DNA of 64,000 nt from Streptomyces sp. NBC_01267 (GTDB lineage: Bacteria > Actinomycetota > Actinomycetes > Streptomycetales > Streptomycetaceae): the NCBI RefSeq assembly GCF_036241575.1, contig NZ_CP108455.1, positions 3,282,001-3,346,000 on the forward strand, in the 5' to 3' direction. Under the pieces are notes generated by a model. The model searched no databases. It was not told where the DNA came from and saw nothing but the letters and a program-made list of their open reading frames with translations. This document shows, one piece after another, positions 1 through 6,585 of this stretch. Each line of letters starts with the position of its first letter. Within the stretch, counting starts at the first letter, position 1. A program made the translations under genes and the position numbers.

Positions 1-2
1 TC

Positions 3-1112
3 GACGACGCCACCCCCTACGCCCTGCACGCCCAGGCCGCGCGCCGCGCGCTCGCCGACTCGGGACTGAGCCGCGACCTGATCGACGGCTTCGGCTCGGC
101 CGGCCTCGGCACCCTCGCCCCGGTGGAGGTCGCCGAGTACCTGGGCCTGAAACCCACCTGGGTGGACTCCACCGCTGTCGGCGGCTCCACCTGGGAGGTC
201 ATGGCGGCCCACGCGGCCGACGCGATCGCCGCGGGCCACGCCAACGCGGTTCTGCTCGTCTACGGTTCGACCGCCCGCGCCGACATCAAGGCCAAGCGCC
301 GCACGTCCAACCTCTCGTTCGGCGCGCGCGGCCCGCTCCAGTTCGAGGTGCCCCACGGCCACTCGCTCATCGCCAAGTACGCGATGGCCGCCCGCCGCCA
401 CATGCACGAGTACGGCACCACCCTGGAACAGCTGGCATCGGTGGCCGTCCAGGCACGGGCCAACGCGGCCCACAACCCGGACGCGATGTACCGCACCCCG
501 ATCACCGTGGACGAGGTCCTGGCGGGCCCGATGATCGCGGACCCGTTCACCAAGCTGCACTGCTGCATCAGGAGCGACGGCGGCTGCGCGGTCCTGCTGG
601 TCGCCGAGGAGTACGTGGCGGACTGCGCGAAGGCCCCGGTGTGGGTGCTGGGCACGGGCGAACACGTCTCGCACACCACGATGTCCGAGTGGGACGACTT
701 CACGGTCTCCCCGGCGGCGGTGAGCGGTCGGCTGGCCTTCGAACGCGCGGGGGTACGCCCGGCGGACGTGGACCTCGCGGAGATCTACGACGCGTTCACC
801 TATATGACGCTGGTGACGCTGGAGGACCTGGGCTTCTGCGCGAAGGGCGAGGGCGGCGCGTTCGTCGAGAAGGGCCGCCTGCTGCGCGACGGCGACCTCC
901 CGGTGAACACGGACGGCGGCGGCCTCTCGGCCTGCCATCCGGGGATGCGCGGGCTGTTCCTCCTGGTGGAGGCGGTACGCCAGCTCCGCGGCGAGGCGGG
1001 CGAGGGCCGCCAGGTCCTGAAGTCGGGCGGACGCCTCCCGGAGATCGCGGTGGCGTCGGGCACGGGCGGCTGGTTCTGCTCGTCGGGGACGGTGGTACTG
1101 GGGCGGGGGTGA
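3..1112 (+). CDS. Thiolase-like acyltransferase/aldolase (5' truncated by window edge)
   Basis: The reading frame is open from base 3, so the true start lies before the window; 369 residues are visible and probably only about 15 are missing. It belongs to the thiolase superfamily, nonspecific lipid-transfer/SCP-x branch: the C-terminal part has the CHPG motif followed by RGLFLLVEAVRQL and a terminal GTVVLGRG strand. The segment where a classical thiolase carries its nucleophilic Cys reads VDSTAVGGSTWEV, with no Cys. Ltp2-type homologues also lack this Cys, act as retro-aldolases on acyl-CoA side chains and need a DUF35 partner; a DUF35 gene lies at 14358-14849. The family is clear. Thiolase versus aldolase activity is inference. 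Confidence 0.85.
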   Translation, partial: DDATPYALHAQAARRALADSGLSRDLIDGFGSAGLGTLAPVEVAEYLGLKPTWVDSTAVGGSTWEVMAAHAADAIAAGHANAVLLVYGSTARADIKAKRRTSNLSFGARGPLQFEVPHGHSLIAKYAMAARRHMHEYGTTLEQLASVAVQARANAAHNPDAMYRTPITVDEVLAGPMIADPFTKLHCCIRSDGGCAVLLVAEEYVADCAKAPVWVLGTGEHVSHTTMSEWDDFTVSPAAVSGRLAFERAGVRPADVDLAEIYDAFTYMTLVTLEDLGFCAKGEGGAFVEKGRLLRDGDLPVNTDGGGLSACHPGMRGLFLLVEAVRQLRGEAGEGRQVLKSGGRLPEIAVASGTGGWFCSSGTVVLGRG

Positions 1113-1243
1113 CCCTGCGCGGCGGCCGGAAGGCGGACGCCGGTCGGCGGGCTACGGGGGCCGACCCCCGGCCAGAGGGCCCCGGATTCCGGCCTCCGTT
1201 CAAAGGCCCGCGGATTCCGGCCCCCGCCGGGCCAGGGATCCCG

Positions 1244-1915
1244 TCAACCGGCCACGGACTCCGGTTTGCGGGCCATGAAGGTGGCGTACGTCCGCGTCGC
1301 CCCCTCTTCCGGCGCCTCCACCAGCTGCGCGCTGACGGCGAGTCCGGCCCGGCCCAGCAGGTCGGCGATCCGGGCCGGTGGCAGCAGGTGGGACTCGTAG
1401 GACACGGGGTGACCGCCGTAGGCCTGCACGGGCCGCCGGACCTCGTCGTTGCCCACATGGCCGGCCAGCATCAGATGGCCACCGGGCACCAGGGTGCGGT
1501 GGAACTCGGCGAACACCACCGGCAGCAGTTCCGGCGGCGTGTGGTGAGTGGAGTAGTAGGCGAGGATGCCGCCGAGTCCGTCGTCCTCCAGCTCCAGCGC
1601 GGTCATCGAGCCCACGGCGAACCGCAGTTCCGGGTAGGCCTCCCGGGCCAGCTCGACCATCCTCGGTGACACGTCGACACCGAAGGCCGTCACCCCCAGC
1701 CCCGCCAGGTGCGCAGTCACCTTCCCCGGACCGCAGCCCAGATCCGCGACCGGCCCCCGGCCGGCGGTCCGCACGAGTTCGGCGAACGCGGCCAGCATCG
1801 CGCGCGACACGGGATCGAGCTCGGCGGGATTCTTGACGCGCGCCACGTAGTCGGCGGCGACGGTGTCGTACGACTCGCGGACCGCGGTGAGGTAGGTGGG
1901 TTCAGTCACGCCCAT
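1244..1915 (-). CDS. Class I SAM-dependent methyltransferase
   Basis: A 223-residue methyltransferase of the UbiE/Methyltransf_25 type. The start is the ATG at 1915 (MGVTEPTYLTAVRESYDTVA), because the N-terminal YDTVAADYV segment is the usual beginning of the family; the frame stays open further upstream but that part looks non-coding. SAM-binding motif I is VADLGCGPGKVTAHL, about 55 residues in, followed by FGVDVSPRMVELAR (motif II) and MLAGHVG near motif III. The substrate cannot be told. It converges on the thiolase gene and is divergent from the winged-helix/nucleotidyltransferase gene. The 1113-1243 interval holds two copies of GGATTCCGGCC and no gene. Confidence 0.85.
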   Translation of the reverse strand: MGVTEPTYLTAVRESYDTVAADYVARVKNPAELDPVSRAMLAAFAELVRTAGRGPVADLGCGPGKVTAHLAGLGVTAFGVDVSPRMVELAREAYPELRFAVGSMTALELEDDGLGGILAYYSTHHTPPELLPVVFAEFHRTLVPGGHLMLAGHVGNDEVRRPVQAYGGHPVSYESHLLPPARIADLLGRAGLAVSAQLVEAPEEGATRTYATFMARKPESVAG

Positions 1916-2020
1916 GAACCTAGACGCGAGCACTGACAGAGCCCTGAGGGGGATCCACCAGGTACCGGGGGCATGGCGCAGCTGAAGCCACACGGCGTTC
2001 TCGGCCGGAAGGCCTTCCGG

Positions 2021-2064
2021 GCGTTTGCATAACATGCAAGCTAAGCTTCATCTTATGCAAACGC
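2021..2064. promoter_or_regulatory. Long palindrome, probable autoregulatory operator
   Basis: Arms GCGTTTGCATAA (2021-2032) and TTATGCAAACGC (2053-2064) are perfect 12-bp inverted repeats. The interior continues the dyad around AAGCT-A-AGCTT at 2038-2048, with one mismatch and one extra base. The site is strikingly AT-rich for this genome and runs into the start of the winged-helix/nucleotidyltransferase gene. An operator for that protein is the natural reading. Confidence 0.7.
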
Positions 2065-2642
2065 CGGTGTCGCTGCTCCTGCCTCTACTGCGCTCGCAGA
2101 CACAGGGCGAGCTGCTCGCTCTGCTCTACCTCCACCCGGAGCAGGAGTACTCCCTCTCCGAACTGGCCGCCCAGCTGCAGGTGTCCGTGGCCACGGTCAG
2201 CCGCGAGGCCGACCGTCTGGGCGCGGCCGGGCTGATCAAGGAGCGCAGGTACGGCAACATGCGGCTCGTGCGGGCTGCCACCGACACGGTGGTCTCCCGC
2301 CCACTGACGGATCTGCTGGCCGCCACCTTCGGCCCGCTGCCCGTACTCGGAGAACTGCTCGCAGAGGTGGCCGGGGTGGCCGAGGCGTACATCTACGGCT
2401 CGTGGGCCGCACGCCACGAAGGCGTACCGGGGCCGGTCCCCCGCGACATCGACGTCCTCGTGATCGGCACCGCCGACGAAGACGACCTGGACGACGCCGC
2501 GCGGTCCGCGGAATCCCGGCTGGGCCGTGAGGTGAACATCCACCGCGTGTCCCGCCGCAGCTGGGCCGAGACGGACGGCGGCCCCTTTCTGGAGACCGTG
2601 CGTACCCAGCCCATGGTCCCGCTCGTTCTCCCCGAGGAGTGA
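2055..2642 (+). CDS. Winged-helix DNA-binding protein fused to MNT-type nucleotidyltransferase
   Basis: About 195 residues. Residues 5-75 form an ArsR/MarR-like winged helix (helix pair SLSELAAQLQVSVATVSREA with a wing ending RRYGNMRLV). Residues about 100-195 are a minimal nucleotidyltransferase with G115-S116-W and the D131-x-D133 metal pair (PRDIDVLVIG). Starts at TTG 2025 and ATG 2034 would lie inside the palindrome, so ATG 2055 is preferred; no Shine-Dalgarno is visible, which suggests a leaderless or very short leader transcript. The HEPN-like gene follows after 18 bp. MNT proteins are known antitoxins that AMPylate HEPN toxins; here the antitoxin side appears to carry its own DNA-binding domain. 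Confidence 0.8.
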   Translation: MQTPVSLLLPLLRSQTQGELLALLYLHPEQEYSLSELAAQLQVSVATVSREADRLGAAGLIKERRYGNMRLVRAATDTVVSRPLTDLLAATFGPLPVLGELLAEVAGVAEAYIYGSWAARHEGVPGPVPRDIDVLVIGTADEDDLDDAARSAESRLGREVNIHRVSRRSWAETDGGPFLETVRTQPMVPLVLPEE

Positions 2643-2660
2643 GACCGGGGAGGGTCCGAC

Positions 2661-3125
2661 ATGCGGTGGGAACAAGGGCGTTCGGAAATCGACGCCATGC
2701 TGAGCAAGGGTGAACTGCAGAAGGTCGCGGCCAGCCGCGAGCAGGCGGACCGCCTCATGGCGCAGGCGGTCAGACACCTCGAAACGGCGCGCGCAGCGGC
2801 AGCCAACGATGCGGTGGGGGCCTACCAACTCGTCTACGACGCCGCGCGTAAAGCGCTGTCGGCCACCCTGGAGAACCAGGGGCTCAGGGCCACGAGCAGA
2901 GGCGGGCACCTCGCCATCCGCGACGCGGCTCTGGCACAGTTCGAGCCGCCGCTGGGCAAGATCCTGCGCCCCTTCGACCGCATGCGGCGTCGGCGGAACG
3001 GGGCCGAGTACCCGGACCGTGACACACCCGAGATCACGGCAGAGGACGTCGAGAACGACCTTCCCAAGGCCGAGCAGATCGTCAAGCTCGGGGCGCGGGT
3101 ACTCGACCGGATGCGCCCCTACTGA
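2661..3125 (+). CDS. HEPN-like helical protein, partner of the MNT protein
   Basis: A 154-residue all-helical protein placed 18 bp downstream of the winged-helix/MNT gene, same strand, clearly co-transcribed. Helices around residues 25-70 (EQADRLMAQAVRHLETARAA and YDAARKALSATLE) and the RRNGAEYPD loop at about 111-119 are HEPN features. In toxic HEPN RNases the loop is R-x4-6-H; here the residue after RNGAE is Tyr and no His is present. It may therefore be a catalytically altered HEPN or a member of a family using the loop for binding. The toxin-antitoxin role is inferred from context. Confidence 0.65.
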   Translation: MRWEQGRSEIDAMLSKGELQKVAASREQADRLMAQAVRHLETARAAAANDAVGAYQLVYDAARKALSATLENQGLRATSRGGHLAIRDAALAQFEPPLGKILRPFDRMRRRRNGAEYPDRDTPEITAEDVENDLPKAEQIVKLGARVLDRMRPY

Positions 3126-3143
3126 TGCCGACGGCCCGCCGCG

Positions 3144-3280
3144 CTACCCCTTCGGCGCCTGCGAGATGCGCACCATGTTGCCCGAGGGGTCCCGGAACGC
3201 GCAGTCGCGTGGGCCCCAGGGCTGGTCCATGGGCTCCTGCAGCACCTCGGCGCCCGAGGCCCGTACCTTCTCGGCCACCG
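3144..3280 (-). pseudogene. C-terminal fragment of a VOC/glyoxalase-fold protein
   Basis: Read on the minus strand, the segment ending at the TAG at 3144-3146 encodes the last beta-alpha-beta unit of a vicinal-oxygen-chelate protein: VRASGAEVLQEPMDQPWGPR, then DCAFRDPSGNMVRISQ and the stop. Only about 45 codons survive. There is no start, and upstream the sequence switches abruptly to a different fossil on the other strand. I read it as a decayed gene remnant. Confidence 0.6.
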
Positions 3281-3402
3281 GGCTTCTGATCCTCCAGGTA
3301 CGGGACGGCCGGATCGTCCATGCCCGCGACTACATGGACAGCCTCGGCACCTACCGCGAACTGGATCAACTGCCTGCGCTGGTCGCCGCTCTCCGTACCT
3401 GA
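3281..3402 (+). pseudogene. C-terminal fragment of a SnoaL-like/NTF2-fold protein
   Basis: The plus-strand frame ending at TGA 3400-3402 reads LILQVRDGRIVHARDYMDSL and then LDQLPALVAAL, the characteristic last two strands of SnoaL-like polyketide-cyclase-fold proteins, where VxDGKIVxxRDYxD is typical. Roughly 40 codons remain and no N-terminal part exists. It is joined directly to the VOC fragment of opposite strand. From 3403 to 3607 I recognise nothing. Confidence 0.6.
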
Positions 3403-3607
3403 CAGCTGGGCCGGTGCCTCACGCCACGGCCAGCCAGTACGCAAGGACGGCTTCCCGTGGGCGTGGATCGAGGGCCGGAATTCGGCTTCCGCCCTGTTGA
3501 CAACGAGACCAGCCTGAAGCGCGGCAGCCCGGTCGCCCACTGGAGCGTCACAAACGCGCTCGATATCGGTTGGCTGCGGGTCGCACGCTTCTGTCAGGCT
3601 GGCGGCC

Positions 3608-4693
3608 ATGACACGTGTCTTCCTGCCCGGTCTTGAGCTGGCGCGGCTGTTTCACACCGAGGTCGTCGCCCCCATCCTGAGCACGGCGCTGGGCGGGGTG
3701 CCGTATTCGGCAGCGCTGCTCGGCTGGGGCTCCGAAGTGCAGGGTTTCGACACCGCGCGCTCCACCGACCACGCCTGGGGCCCCAGGATGCAGGTGTTCC
3801 TCAGCAGCGACGACTTCCGTACGCACGCGGACGCACTCGATGCCCAGCTGGACCGCGAGCTGCCGCAGACGTTCCGCGGATACCCGGTCCGCTTCCCCTT
3901 TCCCGACAACGCACCGGCCCGGCACTGGGTGCACGTCAACGACCTTCAGGCCTTCTTCACCGAGCAGCTCGGCGAGGACCCGGCCGTCGGCCTGTCGCCG
4001 TCCGGCTGGCTGACGACGCCGACGCAGGTCCTGCGCGAGCTGACCGGGGGCACGGTCTTCCACGACGGGCTCGGCCTGCTGGATTCCTACCGTAAGGAAC
4101 TCGCCTGGTATCCGGACGACATCTGGCGCTACGTCCTGGCCTCTCAGTGGATGCGCCTGTCACAGGAGGAACCGTTCGTCGGGCGCTGCGGTGAGGTCGG
4201 TGACGACCTGGGTTCCGCAGTGGTGGCCGCCCGACAGGTACGCGACCTGATGAAGCTCTGTCTGCTGATGAACCGGGTCTATCCGCCCTACAGCAAATGG
4301 CTGGGCACCGCGTTCTCCGAACTTCCGTGCGCTGCGACGCTCAAGCCGCTCCTCTCCGCCGCGCTGGCGGCGCGCAGTTGGCAGGAACGCGAGCGGCATC
4401 TGGCCCCGGCCTACGAGATCGCCGCAGGTATGCACAACGACCTGGGCCTGACCGAACCGCTGGAGACAGAACCCCGCTACTTCCACACCCGGCCGTTCCT
4501 GGTCATCGACGGCTACCGCTTCACCGATGCCCTGATGGCCACGGTCAACGACCCCCGGGTCAGGGCGCTGCCGCCTGTCGGGGCGATCGACCAGTACATC
4601 GACAGCACCGATGTGACCGACCGCAGCCTCGCCGATCGGCGCAGGCAGTACGCCACGGGACCAGTACCGGCCGCGCCCACGCTCGACACGTAA
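3608..4693 (+). CDS. DUF4037 nucleotidyltransferase-fold protein
   Basis: 361 residues. The N-terminus has the nucleotidyltransferase-like signature of DUF4037 proteins: LLGWGSEVQGFDTARSTDHA at about 38-57, giving a G-x-G/S loop followed by the acidic D-x-x-x-S-x-D pattern. The middle (about 100-230) is helical and contains HDGLGLLDSYRKELAWYPDD and a WMRLSQEEPFVGR segment. A C-terminal stretch (KWLGTAFSELPCA) matches the KWL feature of the family. Function is unknown. The start is the ATG at 3608, preceded by GGCGGCC. It sits between two fossil regions, one of them a truncated nucleotidyltransferase on the opposite strand. Confidence 0.75.
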   Translation: MTRVFLPGLELARLFHTEVVAPILSTALGGVPYSAALLGWGSEVQGFDTARSTDHAWGPRMQVFLSSDDFRTHADALDAQLDRELPQTFRGYPVRFPFPDNAPARHWVHVNDLQAFFTEQLGEDPAVGLSPSGWLTTPTQVLRELTGGTVFHDGLGLLDSYRKELAWYPDDIWRYVLASQWMRLSQEEPFVGRCGEVGDDLGSAVVAARQVRDLMKLCLLMNRVYPPYSKWLGTAFSELPCAATLKPLLSAALAARSWQERERHLAPAYEIAAGMHNDLGLTEPLETEPRYFHTRPFLVIDGYRFTDALMATVNDPRVRALPPVGAIDQYIDSTDVTDRSLADRRRQYATGPVPAAPTLDT

Positions 4694-4826
4694 ACCACGT
4701 ACGTCCAGGCACTCGGCGGGCGTCTCCGCGTGGTCGCCGACTTCGGCGACGCCGAGTACACCGTGGCGTGAGCCAGGCCGGAAGCTGCTCCGCGAAGGTC
4801 GTCGTCAGAGGCGTCGCGACCTCCGG

Positions 4827-5290
4827 TCAGCCCCCGACCGCCGCGCCCACCGGCTCGGGGTCGCCGTGCCAGACCCGGCGATAGCCCTCGCGGAGCGGAC
4901 CACCGACCAGGGCGAGGATCTCCGACGCCGCGTCGATGAGGCGCGCGGGGTCGCCCGACTCGCACAGGTGCAAGTGACCGTCCAACAGGGCGCCCCCACG
5001 CGGTTCGTCCGCCTCCAGCACACGGCGCGGCAGCCACTTTCCGCTGCCGGTCCAGGCGCGGTGGTAGCCGCAGAGCAGTTCGGCCGCAGCGTTGAGGACG
5101 AACCCGGCCACCGCCAGGCGCTCGATGAGGTCGGTCGCGTCGGTGAGGTCGTCCAGTGCGTCGGTCAGCAGGTACCTCTGGGTTTCCACCGCCTGCGGGT
5201 CCAGTGCCGGAGGGCCGTTCCTGAGGTCCGCCTCGGCCAGGGCGCGGGCACGCCCGGCCTCACCATCCGTATCGACCAGCCCACCGACCA
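4827..5290 (-). pseudogene. N-terminally truncated nucleotidyltransferase remnant
   Basis: The minus-strand frame ending at TGA 4827-4829 encodes a convincing C-terminal helical domain of a Streptomyces nucleotidyltransferase family: YLLTDALDDLTDATDLIERL, AGFVLNAAAELLCGYHRAW, SGKWLPRRVLEAD and GGPLREGYRRVW. The catalytic GS...D-x-D half is missing. Upstream the frame runs into a 12-bp tandem repeat (5274-5309) and then into sequence that belongs to the divergent patatin gene. A start at ATG 5474 would be possible but would give a nonsensical N-terminus, so I treat it as a fossil. Bases 4694-4826 hold nothing recognisable. Confidence 0.6.
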
Positions 5291-5309
5291 GCCCACCGAC
5301 CAGCGCACC
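5274..5309. repeat. 12-bp tandem repeat, three units
   Basis: GACCAGCCCACC is repeated at 5274, 5286 and 5298 (the last unit with one change). It marks the broken 5' end of the truncated nucleotidyltransferase remnant, and replication slippage or end-joining at this point could have caused the loss of the catalytic domain. Confidence 0.85.
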
Positions 5310-5472
5310 GAAGGGACCGGCGAGGCGGTACCCGGGCGGCACCTCCCGCTCGTTCGCGGATTTCCCTACTGCGAACTGATTTTCGGGGAATCCGTGGCCG
5401 GTGGAAGCCGTTTCTGCCAGAGTGCTGATGTGCGGTGGCGGGAGTCCAAGGACCTGATCCTGCGGGGGAACC

Positions 5473-6585
5473 ATGCAGACCGGTGATGCCAAGAGCACGC
5501 TCGAATACTGGGATCCGGAGCATCCTGTTCTGGAGATCCTGCGTGCCCGGCGGGATTCCGGGAGCTTACCGGGGCAGCGCGACGACGGTGCGACCGTCGC
5601 CCTGGCCGTCGAGGGCGGCGGCATGCGCGGGGTGGTGTCGGCGGCGATGCTGTCCCAACTTGAGGACTACGGCTTCAAGAACGCCTTCGACGTGGTGTAC
5701 GGCTGCTCCTCCGGCGGCATCAACGGAGCCTACTTCCTGGCCGGGGAGACCTGGTATCCGCTCTCGATCTACTACGACGACCTGACGACCAAGCAGTTCG
5801 TCGACTTCTCCCGCGCTCTGCGCCGCCGCCCGATCCTGGACCTGGGCTACTCCTTCGACCGCATCATGGAACGCGTCAAGCCACTGGACTACGAGGCGGT
5901 CATCGCCTCTCCGATAAGGCTGGCTGTTCCGATCACCGATGTGGATGCCCTGGAGACCGTCGTCCTGCGGGAGTTCTCCTCCGCACAGGACCTCAAGTCC
6001 GCGCTGCGCGCGTCCGCCTGGCTGCCCATCGCCGTTCCCGGCACCGCGCGGACACCGGACGGACGACGCGCCGTCGACGGAGGGGTGCTCACGGCGCTGC
6101 CGTTCCGGCTGGCGGTCGACGACGGCTGCACGCACATCCTGTCCCTCAGTACGCGGCCGATGCGTCCGAGCGGTACCGGGCTCTCCTTGCTGCACCGCTA
6201 CACCTACCTGCACCTTGAGCGCATGCGCCGTGGCCTCGGCAGCGGCTACCTGGCAGCGATCCGCCAGAAGCACCGGGACCAGGAATGGCTGCGCCGGATG
6301 CGCACCGCACCCGAGGCCGGCACCCCGTACGTCCTCGATCTGGCGCCGCTGCCCTGGATGCCCGAACTCAAGCGCCACGAACTGGACCAGCACGAAATCC
6401 TGGAGAGCGCGCGGATGGCGTACGAGACGGCGTTCTGCGCCACCGAAGGCAGGCCACCCGAGCTGATTCGCCGGGGGAGCATACGGGCCATGCCGAGACT
6501 GATGGTGGTGGAGAGCGCGGATGGAGAGCCAAGGCGCGACGCTGGATCTGCTGGTAGCGGCACTTCGCGAGCTGGCGGGGTATAG
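5473..6585 (+). CDS. Patatin-like phospholipase
   Basis: A 370-residue patatin-family Ser-Asp lipid acyl hydrolase. It has the oxyanion loop GGGMRG at 48-53, the nucleophile elbow G77-C-S79-S-G81 and the catalytic Asp in DGG at 202-204, all intact. No signal peptide or membrane segment is seen, so it should act from the cytosol on membrane phospholipids. The start is ATG 5473, preceded by CTGCGGGGGAACC. Its last 65 bp overlap the kinase-like gene at 6521, so the two are translationally coupled. Patatins are common effectors in bacterial defence (for example CapV of CBASS), but no cyclase of that type is seen here, so the partner and trigger are unknown. Confidence 0.9.
   Translation: MQTGDAKSTLEYWDPEHPVLEILRARRDSGSLPGQRDDGATVALAVEGGGMRGVVSAAMLSQLEDYGFKNAFDVVYGCSSGGINGAYFLAGETWYPLSIYYDDLTTKQFVDFSRALRRRPILDLGYSFDRIMERVKPLDYEAVIASPIRLAVPITDVDALETVVLREFSSAQDLKSALRASAWLPIAVPGTARTPDGRRAVDGGVLTALPFRLAVDDGCTHILSLSTRPMRPSGTGLSLLHRYTYLHLERMRRGLGSGYLAAIRQKHRDQEWLRRMRTAPEAGTPYVLDLAPLPWMPELKRHELDQHEILESARMAYETAFCATEGRPPELIRRGSIRAMPRLMVVESADGEPRRDAGSAGSGTSRAGGV

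Noticed and set aside
796..1458. Long minus-strand frame across the thiolase end and the methyltransferase end
   Set aside because: Composition is Pro/Arg/Gly-rich and lacks any fold; it is the shadow of GC-rich codons of real genes.
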